A DNA stretch of 64,000 nucleotides from Rhodocollybia butyracea. Its lineage: Eukaryota; Basidiomycota; Agaricomycetes; Agaricales; Omphalotaceae. This document shows, piece after piece, positions 1-11,497 of this stretch. Within the stretch, counting starts at the first letter, position 1, and every line of letters starts with the position of its first letter. The notes under the pieces are model-generated. The model saw only the letters and a list, made by a program, of their open reading frames with translations, did no database searches and was not told the DNA's origin. The stretch is taken from positions 372,001 to 436,000 of the forward strand of contig JADNRY010000009.1 of assembly GCA_015501585.1 (NCBI GenBank), in the 5' to 3' direction. The translations under genes and the position numbers were made by a program.

Positions 1-187
1 GACCATTGTAAAGGACTCACCGACGGCTATCTACACCGAGATATCTCCGTCCCTAATCCCTGGTGTTGTACAGGCGTACACGCATTCTCTGCGCACCGTA
101 TTTGTCATCGGTGTACCTGTCGCTGGGCTTGCACTTCTCGCCTCCCTGTTCATTAAGAACATCAGGATTGCCAAGGGTGCTCATTGA
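1..187 (+). CDS. 3' end of MFS efflux transporter (partial)
   Basis: This is the last ~60 codons of a major facilitator superfamily (DHA2/DHA14-type) drug:H+ antiporter, cut by the left window edge. It is nearly identical to 6442-6626, the 3' end of the complete paralogue downstream. Both encode the final transmembrane segment (FVIGVPVAG) followed by the basic tail SLFIKNIRI and the ending KGAH. The substitutions are mostly synonymous or conservative, which suggests a recent tandem duplicate under constraint. The rest of the gene lies outside the window, so its integrity is unknown. Confidence 0.8.
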   Translation, partial: TIVKDSPTAIYTEISPSLIPGVVQAYTHSLRTVFVIGVPVAGLALLASLFIKNIRIAKGAH

Positions 188-1030
188 AACATGATAGAAA
201 AGAGTGAAAAAGACGTGAAAAAAACAGGATATGTAAGTTGAAGCGTTCACAGCCTCATGCTATATCATATGCGCTATACCTCCCTGTGGAACCTCCACTC
301 CGAACGATGGGGTCTCTGTAGAGGCCGTAGGGTGGACGTTGATGTAGGCACCTTGTATATATCGAGATTGGTGCTCTGAAATTCTCTACGAAGCTTGTGA
401 TATTATAATGATTATGATTGCTCATACTATCCTCACTTAGTTTATCACATAGCTTGTTGCATTAGCATGAGCGAATACAGCTGAATTGTTTTTGATATCG
501 TTTTAATATCTCAACGATTCGGTCCGACTCTTGTGTAATAAAATCAAAGAAAGTACATAGTAATAACTAAAAGCTTCATGTTATGATGAAAGCGTAATAA
601 AATATTAATAACATATGAACGAAGTCTCCGAGTTTTTCTCGATACATCACCGCTACTCTTTGTAGTGACTGTAAGGTCATAATTAGCGATACATCACCTC
701 CAAGTACTTTATGAGCTGCGGAAGTACTGAAGTACTTGGTTGAAGGCCTTTGTTGATCCATTGAAGCAACCATGAAATGACAATATTGATTGAATACTTA
801 TCGGCAAACACCGCAATATATACTTTTTGGACCTGGAATCTGCAAGGATCAAAGATGCGTTTTGTGAGTAAGGCGCCGTGCCGATGTTAGGCGTCTGACT
901 TCCTTACTCATCCTGGCCGTGAGTTACGCTATATTCTTGGTCCTTCTGCTGCGGAATCTCTAAAATTGGTCCAATGGTGACAGCGAGGTGTAAAACTTTA
1001 ATGGGGTCAGTACTTAGTGGCAATAAAATT
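188..1030. repeat. Duplicated MFS 3' flank plus ~0.4 kb dispersed segment (copy 1)
   Basis: Bases ~188-480 match ~7158-7500 in the same orientation, directly following an MFS 3' end in both places. Bases ~614-1030 match ~7545-7966 as the reverse complement. For example, the block GCCGATGTTAGGCGTCTGA near 895 recurs inverted near 7730, and GAAGTCTCCGAGTTTTTC near 614 recurs inverted near 7960. No open reading frame is shared between the copies and no terminal inverted repeats are obvious. It behaves like a small non-autonomous element or a recombination-inverted block. Confidence 0.7.
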
Positions 1031-1488
1031 CAACACATAACATCGGCAGGAAGAGGGACTCAGTCGATCAGTCGGCTTTTGAAGTCTAATCAATTTTCAT
1101 TGCACAGTAGAGTCTTTCCGCGATTGGAGAGCAACGAGATGCTTCCCTAAAATGGAAGTACTTATCTCAAGTAGAATATCAAAGGTCTTTATTTTAGAAA
1201 ATGTGGATGACTGCTGATATAAGAAACTCAGTACAACCCAGAGAACCATTCTCCTACTACTACTGCTCAATTATGTAGCTTCCGAAAGCAGAATGGCAGG
1301 AGACGCTTTGATGTCATCAAATTGAAACATAAATTGATATTCTTCGATCAGAGAAATATAATATCAACAATATCTCAGGGATCATCATCCGACGTATCTT
1401 GCGAGAAGTCATACATAGAGCAAAATCTTCATCTACACTACGAAGACTGTAACCCACTGACACCTAGGAATCTTAAAGGCAGTTCTCG

Positions 1489-1960
1489 CTATTGGTGGGC
1501 AGTGGCCATGGAAAGCGACGTCATGGTAATTCTATTACTACACTGCACCAAACTATCAGCGATACTGTTTTGGATGGTGCATGCCCAGTAACCAATATAG
1601 CATGACTTTCTCACTGTATTGGTTTGGGACTCAGGAGTTTGAAGCAGGAACAATACCACGCTCATATTGACTGAAGCGACGTGTGCTACCGGCTCGCTAT
1701 AATCACCTAATGGGTACCATATTTGAAGCTCGGAGAGAAGAAAACCATCCCATCCAGGGTAAGTAATCAAACGGTCTAGATACGAATGGAACATTAAACG
1801 CACGTCGTGAAACTGCTGTAACATCCACTGGTACGTACTTAGTACCTCCGATGAATGCTACTAGTTCAGGATATTTCACCAAATCTAAAATCGTTAATAA
1901 CTTTTTAAGGGATGCGAATTTTTGAAATCTGATTCGACCAAAGTTTTCCTTGGGGTCCAA
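1489..1960 (-). pseudogene. Possible relic of an F-box-like gene
   Basis: Two overlapping minus-strand frames (1703-1960 and 1489-1824) read like pieces of one protein. The first has SLKKLLTILDLVKYPELVAFI, a pattern seen in mushroom F-box/LRR-type proteins. The second has leucine-rich text ending SELQIWYP. The frames do not join through a clear intron, and no F-box itself is visible. The sequence is either a decayed gene or chance ORFs. The remaining ~1.0-2.1 kb shows nothing else I can support. Confidence 0.18.
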
Positions 1961-2166
1961 AGCTCTTACTCCAATGCTCTGAAGTATTTTTTATTGTGAG
2001 ATGCTTTCATCGGGCAAAGACCGAGCAAAAATCGGGATAGTGGATTAACCCTGTCACATCTGACTAGCCACAGTAAATTCATCAAGTAGTTGGCGAAGAG
2101 AAATTGTTCACTCTGGAAGCAAAACGGTTCAAGGCGATGAAACTCTAATTAATAGCGTACTAAATT

Positions 2167-3374
2167 TTACTGTATAAGGGAAACAAGTTCTGTAGGTTTA
2201 GGGCTAAGTCTAGGTTGGGGGCGGGGAGGAGCAAGAGTAGAAGCAGAGCTAGGTGGTATATAATAATTGTGTGTATTAGGTGACGACGAAGGAAAACTGA
2301 AGTTGTTACTCGAATGAGAACTCGGAGGCGAAAGTTGCGTGCCTGGGAATGGCGGTGGTGGAAGCGGCGGAAGTGGCGGAAATTGACGGTGAGATGGATG
2401 AAAAATTGTCAGGTTTAAAGCTTTAAAGGGTAATGCTCTAGATGATAGTAATGGTTGTGGAGGGTTTTCAAACATCAAGCCACGATGGGAAGTAGGGGGG
2501 ATGGATGGATGATAAGAGTGAAGGTGAACGAGGACCAGGTATAGGCGAGAGACGACGGCTCGAGGGACCAAGTGTCGGAGAACGACGACAATGTGAGGCC
2601 CTTGAGTCATCATTTTCATCTCCAGCGCGTTTTGGCTTTCATTAGAATGTGCATTGATTCGGACACGAAGTACATCAACGGAGGCACCTTCGTATTCGAG
2701 CCCAAGCGCAGCTGCAAGGTCAATGAGATGGGGCTTTGTTTTGGACTGGATAGTGTCGGAGAACATGCTGTTATCGCGTTGTTGTTGTGCACGGCGTAGA
2801 ATGTCTGCGGTCTCGAATTCCTTTCGCTTCTTCAGCCTTTCTGTCTCTGCATTCTTCTTTTGTACCTTTCTCGCTGTCTCTGCTGCCGCCTCTTTCCCTT
2901 CCGTCGAAGTCAAGATACGAGCTTCCGTGTGAAGCCGTTTTGATGAGTCCTTTTTCTGGGACTTGTTGTTGAACTTGTGCTTCCACATTCCGGCCTCGAC
3001 TCCTGCAATTACTGCATGAGCCCTTACAGCATCGCGCTCGGCTTCGGCAATCGCAAGTTCTTTTGGAGTTCTATGATTTGGCGATCTTGGTCAAAGTCAC
3101 GGCTAGCACTGCCATTTTGGGTACGTTTGTAGCTTCGATGAGCAGTGGTTGGTGTCTGCTGGCGGGTGAAGTAGTTTGGCGAGTTCGATGTGTAGAGAGT
3201 GGAGTTGGCATTGATAGTGAAGGTGGAGGAGATGATGAAGTGGAGTTGAATCGTTGATGCTTGCAGCATGTGATCATCGCATAAGGTTCCGTCACGGTCA
3301 TCTGAACTGTCACTGCTGTCGTCTGATTCTCTCACTCCCATTCTCATCCCTTTCCGCTTGCTTTCCGCCTTCAT
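2167..3374 (-). CDS. Coiled-coil protein with SAP-like motif (frameshifted)
   Basis: The N-terminal part (3374 down to ~3060) is serine/aspartate-rich (ESDDSSDSSDD) and leads into a coiled coil, QDRQIIELQK. The natural continuation, ELAIAEAERDAVRAHAVIAG, is in the next frame, which is reached if one A is missing from the run at 3061-3064. After that, a long Lys/Glu/Ala coiled coil (EAAAETARKVQKK) leads to a SAP-like helix pair (HLIDLAAALGLEYEG...LRVRINAH) and then a Pro/Ser-rich tail. Similar coiled coils occur in mushroom hypothetical proteins and at the C-termini of pogo-type transposases, so this may be a host gene or a transposase-derived fragment. The function is unknown. The frameshift is either real decay or a sequencing error. 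Confidence 0.5.
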
Positions 3375-4509
3375 CTCTCAAATTCCGCAGGGTCAAACAT
3401 GGCATCGGGCGTTCGAGGGAGCCGTCTCGGAAACGAAGCAGGTAGCTGGTTCTTCGTAGATGAAATAATACTTGGTGCGAAATCAGCATCTGTAAAAATA
3501 CTAGGATTTAATGGTCATATTCCGCCACGATGCTAGAATTGTTCCCTCTGTAAAGGCTGTTTTTTCGCGCTTCCCAGTACTCGTGAATAATATCGCGTAA
3601 TTCCATAGAAGATCCAGCATTCATGAGTAGGGCCACTGCTCCAATCCGCGTTGGCATCCGTTGACAGGAGGTACGAGACAAACCGAATATATATGTTTTA
3701 CTATAGTATGTACTGTGCTATACTCCACCAATATCGTGCACTCAAAGAAGAAAACTCAGGAGTCTGACGTCCAACGTTCAATGATATGAAGCCCGAAGGT
3801 CCTATGAATCGTGCCAATGCATGAAGGTGGGGGAAGTGCGGCAGCAAACAGATGCAAACCAATGGATAGACATTGGGTTGAATACAAGCTTTTTCAAGAT
3901 TACGCGTATTTCGGGGTCCGTTCAGCATACATGAGAACTGGGACCCTACGCAAGCACATTTCGGATAACTTGCACTTGGAAGGCAAGTAAAGAGAGAATC
4001 AACTCACGACCCCAACAAGCTGAATTCGACCAGAATCAAGTCTCCTAAATTCCTACATGTACTATGAGGCTGAATCATCCTCTGTAATATCGACGGTAAT
4101 GCCACACCTGTCAAACAGCCCCGGTCCAGTTGCGGCGTCTTGCGGATGTGGCCAGCCTAAGGTCAGGAGCTGGCCTAACCGATTGCAACTGCGACTCAAA
4201 CTGCTGTCGAGGAACATGTCAAGTTTATGTCAAGTAATTCGATGAATACATAGGAAACTGAAAAGCGGCCTCAAGTTTCTTCCTTTGTTTTGTTTTTGCA
4301 TCAAGCTTCTGTTCTGTGTTCCTTGTATCGATAGCTCAATATGAAATTTCACAAAATAGTCAAGTACACTCCTTCACAGCTCCGAATACCCCGCTGTACT
4401 TAAGTAGCTTGGATTACATTGTTCATATCAAAGTTCATATACATGTTGTTTATATGGTAAAATACTCCATAAAATCCTTAGCTTTTACATAACTGTCTCT
4501 CGAGCTCCC
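3375..4509. other. Intergenic, no supported gene
   Basis: A 75-codon minus-strand frame at 3701-3928 (LLPHFPHLHALARFIGP) is weakly F-box/LRR-like but isolated. A pyrimidine-rich stretch precedes the MFS start at 4510. Nothing else is recognisable. Confidence 0.5.
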
Positions 4510-6626
4510 ATGGCTGCAACTCGTCGCCAGTCTCCGGATCCAACGTTGGCGTCTGTTCACTCATCAACCAAGGACGGCCCCGCAGAAAAGACACTAGCGG
4601 CAGCCCCTGACGAGAGCGCGGTGGTGACTGGGAAGAAACTGGCAGTTGTATTTGTTGCGATGTGAGTCTAGTATTCTTGGACCGTTCGTTCCTAAAATCA
4701 CCAAACCTTTAAAAGTCTACTGTCGGTTCTATTAATCGCTTTGGACCAAACGATTCTGTGTACGTCTATTTGAATTTGCTGGCTCGATGCCTGCTGACCA
4801 TTTTATCAGCCACCGCTCTTCCGCGCATAGCTTCCGAGTTTGACGCGTTTACTTTACAAGGATGGGTATCTACCTCGTTCGTGCTAACTCAAACCGTGTT
4901 CCTGTTATTCTATGGCCAATTGCAACGTGTATTTCCTGCAAAGTGGACCTTGATTTCCGCCATTCTTATATTCGAGACTGGGTCGTTGGTGTGCGGCTTA
5001 GCGCAGAACGTTAACCAGTTAATAGTAGGCCGGACAGTCTCTGGCGTAGGGGGAGCGGGGATATGTACGTCTGCCAGTACCCCCATTTACCCGTCTGGCA
5101 ACTACTGACACTGCGAAGTTGTTGGTATGATGCAAGTCATGTCTCAAGCTACAAGGCTCGAAGATCGCGCACGGTTGTTTGCCGTGGTTGGTGCCGTCTT
5201 TGGATTATCGTCTGTCATTGGGCCTCTTATCGGCGGAGCATTCACTGATCGTGTACGACTTTCACTTGCCTTTACATTCGTTTCACTGACCTATTTTTCA
5301 GCTTACATGGCGTTGGTGTTTTTTCATCAACCTCCGATTGGAGGTGTTTCTCTGTTCGCAGTCACTTTTCTCTTGAAAGCAGCGCCTCCTTTGGGATCCG
5401 AACGTACAAAGCGTTCATCCAAGGACTTATTCCATCAAGCCCTTCAACTTGACTATCTTGGTGTTATCTTGATTGCTGCCTCAGTGACGTCTCTGGTACT
5501 CGCTCTTCAATGGGGTGGAAACACGAAGCCATGGAATGACAAGGCCGTCATCATTGTTAGTCCCCTTCGAGATTTATCAATAGTAAAGTCCCTAAGCATG
5601 TATCATTTCAGTCCTTTGTCTTTGCGGGAGTTTGCTCAATCCTGTTCATCGGATGGGAGATATACTACGGCGATAAAGCCCTTGTCCCAACACAGATCTT
5701 CAAGTCTCGCTCAATGTAAGCCTACCACACTTGGCTTATAAAATTTGCACTGACACGGTCTGCTTATGTAGATACGCTATTGTCGTATATTGCTTCCTTA
5801 CTCGATTCTCTCTCCTACTATTCTCATATGCAAGTATTGATATTTCTACATAAGATCTCTCTAACGATAATATTCACAGTATGTTCCTATATTCTACCAG
5901 GCCGTGAGGCACAAGTCAGCCACGGACTCGGGGATCAACCTCCTTCCGTTCATGCTTGGCGCCGTGCTCACAGTCATCGGCTCTGGCCAGGTTGTTGGCA
6001 AGTTTGGCTACTAGTAAGTCGCGTTTCGTTTTGCTGGTTTTCAGACACCAATTGAGAGCTACAGTTGGCCTTTCCTCGTAGCCGCACCTCTATTCCTTGC
6101 GGTTGGTTCTGGCCTTTTCTTTACACTCAAGACGTCAACTACACCTGCCCAAATCATTGGTTTTCAAATTCTCGCGGGTATTGGTACCGGCATGGGCATG
6201 CAGAATGGGCTGTTGGCAATGCAGTATGTTAAGTTCTCCTTCCCTTCAAGTTTTGTTTCTTGTTCACGTTCCTCCTATAGAGCCGAATTTAAGAGCGCAC
6301 CCAGTCTACTTAGTCAAGCGACGAGCATGGCCTCCTTTGGTCAGTTCCTTGGTGGTACACTTGGGCTCGGCATTGCCGAGCCGATTTTGGCCTCAGAACT
6401 CTCCAAATATCTTCTCATCTACGCACCAGATGCTCCGGCGTCCATTGTAAAGGACTCACCGACGGCTATCTACACCGAGATATCCCCGTCCCTAATTCCT
6501 GGTGTTGTACAGGCATACACGCACTCTCTACGCACCGTGTTTGTCATCGGTGTACCTGTTGCGGGGATTGGACTTCTTGCCTCCCTGTTCATTAAGAACA
6601 TTAGGATTGGCAAGGGTGCTCATTGA
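4510..6626 (+). CDS. MFS drug:H+ antiporter, DHA2/DHA14-type (one-base frameshift)
   Basis: Plasma-membrane-type efflux transporter, predicted to export toxic compounds or secondary metabolites by proton antiport. Ten exons can be read: 4510-4661, 4716-4759, 4810-5064, 5119-5252, 5302-5555, 5612-5715, 5772-5829, 5880-6013, 6065-6223 and 6281-6626. They give about 546 residues. Family motifs in order are LDQTILSTALPRIASEF (TM1), WVSTSFVLTQTVFLLFYGQL, GRTVSGVGGAGI (motif B region), LEDRARLFAVVGAVFGLSSVIGPLIGGAF (motif C) and WRWCFFINLPIGG. In that last motif one C is missing at 5334-5335, shifting the frame. The frame can instead be kept by splicing from a donor two bases upstream (5251), but this destroys the WRWCFFINLP motif. 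Intron 7 uses a GC donor (5830). The gene is a tandem paralogue of the partial gene at 1-187. Confidence 0.85.
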
Positions 6627-7157
6627 AAACATGACGTAGCTTGCTACGTTCTTTCTATCTTTCTACTCTCGTTTTAATCCCTCTTCCCACGCTCAGGTTC
6701 ATGTCGAAATAACAAGTGCCCGTGCAATTTTCCCACTCTTAGTCTTGCTTTCAAATTACTATTCCCACGCTCATGTCCAGCGCCCTTCCAGGATGATGGC
6801 CTTTGAGTCAAATCTCTACGCCGTGGGCTGTTTCTATGTTTATCTCAATTAATTATACCTACCATGCTCCCTCGCTTATCATCGCTGTTGTTAGTTTCGA
6901 CGAAAACACGGACATTGCAAAGCATTCCACCATCACAACACATCAAGAACTTACTTTTCGCTTTACTGGTCAGTCCGTAGGTGACCCTAGACCGAATCGA
7001 GTTGTGACGAAGATAACGGGAGTCGTTTTTAAAAGCTGTAGATGTAAATGATCATGTGTTTCTGTAAAAGTGTAACTCCTACTTTAAAAGCGTTGGAAGG
7101 AGCCTTTGCATCAACTTTGCACCAGCAAGTTACGTCGGAGCAGCCCGAAGTGCATCA
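6627..7157. other. ~0.5 kb block present only in the second MFS copy
   Basis: This lies between the stop codon and the shared 3' flank and is absent from the first copy, where the stop is followed almost directly by the flank. It begins with a perfect 7+2+7 inverted repeat (ACGTAGC-TT-GCTACGT, 6634-6649), which may be a transcript-end hairpin or an insertion scar. Two CCCACGCTCA-like repeats follow. No gene is supported. Confidence 0.5.
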
Positions 7158-7966
7158 CTAGTAGAAAAGAGCAAAAAGGACGTGAAATAAAAATATTATG
7201 TAAGTTGAAGCGTTCACAACCTCATTATATGCGCCATACCTCCCTCTGGAACCTCCACGCTGAACGAAGGGGTCTGTAGAGGCCGTAGGGTGGATGTTAA
7301 TGTAGGTACCTCTTGCGTAGGTTGTACCGTAGCTCGAGTATGCCTAGGGGAGACTATAGTATATACTGATTTTGTATATTTCGAGATTGGTGCCCTGAAA
7401 TTCTTTACGGAACTTGTGATATTATGATGATTATGATATGCTCATACTATCATCACTTAGGCTTAACACATCACTCCCGCTTGTAGCAATGAGTGGAATA
7501 CATGGGGTGTAGTTTTTGGTATTGTTCAAATCAAATGGCGGCGAAGCGAGAATGGCCGTCCATGATTATTATTGCCACTATACTTACTGGTAGCTGATTT
7601 TATTAAAGTTTTACGCCTCGTTGTAACAGTATAATAATATACACCATTGGACCAGTTTTAGAGATCCCAGTGCAGAATGACCAAGAACGTAGCGTAACTC
7701 TCATGAGCGGGTTGAGTGGGGAATTCAGACGCCTAACATCGGCATGGCGCGTTACTCAAGCCAGAATCGCATCTAGATTCTTGCAGATTCAATCAATATT
7801 GTATTGAGCTCCTTTCATGGTTGATTCGATGGATCAACAAAGGCCTTTGATTACAGTGTTTCCGCAGCCATAAAGACCTGGAGGTGATGTAACGCCAACT
7901 TACAGTCACTACAAAGAGTAACAGAGAGTAAAACGTATCGAAGAAAAACTCGGAGACTTCAATGTA
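7158..7966. repeat. Duplicated MFS 3' flank plus inverted ~0.4 kb segment (copy 2)
   Basis: Counterpart of 188-1030. The first ~340 bp are collinear with copy 1, whereas ~7545-7966 is the reverse complement of ~614-1030. Similarity of the inverted part is patchy, with short indels, for example ~17 extra AT-rich bases around 7630-7645. The inversion is therefore not brand new. Confidence 0.7.
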
Positions 7967-9774
7967 AATAATGTAAGTTACCAGCGCCTCTTCACTCAGT
8001 ACACATGAGGAAGCCGTCGTTCCAGAAGTTCTCCGAGTCACTACTCAAGTTACTACTTTGAACTTTAACTCTTTCCAATCACACAAGGCGAGGGCGAGCC
8101 CTCAAATCATTTCGAGAGTACTTATTGTCGAACCTTTAGGGTAGACGAATGTTTGATGTAAACTTATCTCCATATGTATATCCAAAATGTTTCCAAATCT
8201 GTCGATCGCTGTGTCGCATTGATTACTTTGCTTTCAACGTGGGCTTTGCGTGGGCTTCATCTACAGACGATTGCGCTTTACGTTCGTATGCCAGGTTTCT
8301 GGAGGATCATGATGCTGACCCTAACTTGAGCAACAAGGATATGTCGAGTCAGGGGCCAAAGCGAGCATGCACTTCAAGTGCCTAGTAAAGTACCTATTAA
8401 TTGCGTCTGTACCATCTTCGTTTGCTACGGTAAAAGAAAGGTTCGGCCCTCGCCGCAGTGATTCTCGCCATCATTCCCATGCCAAAGCCATGTGGCTCAG
8501 GTCCGACATAATCCTAATAAAGCCATGTGGCTGTTCATGTGTGACTGTCGATTCAGAAATCGCCTCTTGATTTGCCAACGCATTATTTTGACCTTTTACT
8601 GCGCAGTGCGTTCTCTACATATCTATCAAATACAAACAGGATGAGAAAGACCATACAGTGAATAGCATCGATAACTTGGGAGAAGTAGAAGGAGAGAGAG
8701 GTACTACTAAAGTTTCTGGGTGGTAGGAGACGTGGATCCGCGGAGCACAAGCAATGGAGGTACGGCAGGGGGCAACTTGGTTAACCCGGATAAGAAAGAA
8801 TCGTCTCTCATTCTATTTGTAGAGAACATCGCCTATTTCTCTCATCAATGCAGGAAAGAGGAGCTCAATCGCACAACGGCACAGTGGTAGGGTCTCACAA
8901 ACTCTAAACTCCATTACAATAATCAAAGACCATCGGCGTCAACTGATTGGACAAACCGTTCTGGCTTGTGGAAGGGAAGAAGGAAAACCGGCCAGGTGAT
9001 CCTTGTTTAAGGAACAGCCTTATGTTTCTAAGCTTACTATCCAACAGATTTTTCTCAGTAAAGAAACCAGCTGACCCCTGGTATCTATGCCTCCGGCTCA
9101 GTCATCAACCTGAAGAATTCACGCAAGACTATGTACCAATTGACCTCTCGTGCCCTGGGTATGCCTCACTTTGCTGTATGATATGATACACGAGTTTATC
9201 CGTTCACCCCAGATACAGCTGCCTCACCCATCCCAATGAGCCAACGGTTACCTGCCTCGCTTTTCGCAATCCCTTCGAAATCTGGGTCTCTGATCCTGCT
9301 CGGTTGATTGTCCAGCTTTCAGAAAATATCTCCTCTTGAATCAGTCAGTGGCTGTGAGAGTACATGTGTAACTTGATTCTGTATAGAATCTGAATACGCT
9401 TGAATCGACCATTCGAGCGACAAACCTGGAGAACCGAAACGACAGACAACGATATGGCGGAATTAGAACGCAATGTAATTTGTTGGGTGAACGCGTTGTG
9501 GATTCTTTTGTGGTATCTGTTTATGTGAGCTCATGGGAATGGATATGCTCGGATATCACGGCAGTATGTCTCGAATTCGCGCGGGTTATCCGGTGGTGGA
9601 ATATCTCCAGAAACGAGGCAGCAGCCAATCAAAGAGATAAATTCCTAACATTCGTTATCGATCTATCATTAGTTCTGATATAGGACTCAACAGCTTTCCG
9701 GGAGCGCGTTAGGTGAGTCATTGGATCCTTATATAGGACGATGAGGACCCACATACGCCCTTGTTGCTACCACA
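7967..9774. other. Gene-poor intergenic region
   Basis: Only short uncorroborated frames occur (8149-8385, 8367-8570, 8947-9186, 9480-9683), none with a recognisable motif. A TATATAG box at 9730-9736, 39-45 bp before the BTB start, is the only regulatory signal I can propose. Confidence 0.5.
9730..9736 (+). promoter_or_regulatory. TATA box of BTB gene
   Basis: TATATAG lies 39-45 bp upstream of the ATG at 9775, implying a very short 5' leader. Confidence 0.4.
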
Positions 9775-11497
9775 ATGCCAGGCTTGGACTTTGACTCTTT
9801 AAGTACAAACAGCGCCCATATTACAAGCTCTTTGCTTGAAAGACACCCAAGCGACGTGGTTCCGGAGACCAGCTCTACCTTAGATGCCAATATCGAGCCT
9901 GTAGGATACTCCAGGCCCATTGTTCAAACACCGGGACCTAGTCTTCCTTCTCCGGGTCCGAATTATCTGTCACCTACGTCTCTATCGAGGAGGGCAGAGC
10001 TGCTAGAAGAAGAAGGGGTGGTTGAGCCGACCACGGCGTTGCTTCCTGATACTACGGCCCTACCTGGGAACAGGCCCTCCTCTGACAGGACCGTGATTCC
10101 AGCATTACCGTTTCCCTCATCTAATAATACTCCCGCAATACATGAGATTTCGAGTCTGCCGTTTCATCATCAGGAAATTGGCGTCCAGGAGTCTGGACGT
10201 TACCATACTCAAGGAGCCCATGATGATCGCAACAGCAGCTCTTCGGATGAAAGCGTGAGCTCATCTACCCCGGAAATACCTCCCCATAGAGTAAGATGGC
10301 GCACCCAGCCACTTCCTCCGCATAACTCATCCCAACCACCCCCACCTCCACCTAATACTGCATATAATAGCACCTACCCCACTTTCCCATCCTACCCTTC
10401 AAATGCGACTCCATTATGGAGCCCTTATGGACTTCGGGGGTTCCCTACACCTTCGTCCCACATGACGACAACGCCATGGTATTACACACCAAATCCTTTA
10501 CCTTCAATGCCAATGACGTCGCTGCCTACATCAACGCCGATGAGTGGCGCGAACCCATACATGGGCAGTTCAATACACTCAACGCACTCTTTGCTGAACC
10601 AGCCGCTTGGGCCGTCAAGTATTCGTTCTGCCGCCACCCCAGGCCCGCAAATTTCCTCTCCCGCCGCTCCTTCCGACTCTGAGTGGTCTCGGGGTTCGGA
10701 TCGTCCTCGTCATGATGGCGAGTTTGGGTACACCCCCAGCGCGCCTGATATACCGACTCATCCCTTACACCCCGAGGATCACCATAGCCGCGGCACACCA
10801 ATGGGCGCACCTGATTCTCAGTATCCACAACGGCATGAAAGGTTTTTCTTCCCTGATGGTGACATTGACTTCAGGGTAGGTTCTTACATACTGGGTCATC
10901 TCATTACCTTTAATTCAATCAATATTCTTCAAGGTTCACAATGTGGTGTTCCGAGTACATCGTCACTTTTTCAGGAATCTAGGATTCTTTGCATATCCAT
11001 CTGTTGATCTCGATCTGTGTGGCTTCAGGCCTTCCGACTTCGCGTCGTTACTGTCAATTTTCTACCCAAAGTTCGTCCGTGACCTGAGTCGATATATCTC
11101 GCCTACTTACATTGATTATGGTTATAGAACATACGGCACCCTCGAGATAAGAAGTGTAGAAGAGTGGGACTCGGTGCTCAAAGTTGTGACTACTTTGGGA
11201 ATGAAAGACATACAGGATTTAGCTGCGACTGAGATTCTGAAAATTGCAACCCCTGTCGACCGTATCGTGCTCGCTAAGAAATACGAGATTCACAATGGTC
11301 TACGGGATTGGACGATACCAGCTTTCAGGGAACTTTGTACAATGTCTCAACCCTTGTCTGAAGCTGAGGGTAACAGAATCGGGGTTGAGGGTTTGATTGA
11401 TCTTGCGAAGATGAAGCACGAGCTGCAACATAATATAACACAGTTTTTAGATTTTGCCAAGGTGGATGAAATGATTCGGAAGTGGGTCGAAGGGTGA
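9775..11497 (+). CDS. BTB/POZ domain protein with Pro/Ser-rich N-terminus
   Basis: Two exons (9775-10875 and 10934-11497) give 554 residues in frame. Residues 1-~350 are disordered and rich in Ser, Pro and Thr, including a run of six prolines. The conserved part starts with HERFFFPDGDIDFR (~354-367), then VHNVVFRVHRHFF, the BTB core, and an all-helical region with EEWDSVLKVVTTLGMKDIQDLA and TPVDRIVLAKKYEI typical of the many BTB proteins expanded in mushrooms. BTB domains mediate dimerisation and often bind cullin-3, but no Kelch or other partner domain is present and the role of this expansion is unknown. A TATA element lies 39-45 bp upstream. The start is the first ATG of the open frame. 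Confidence 0.8.
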
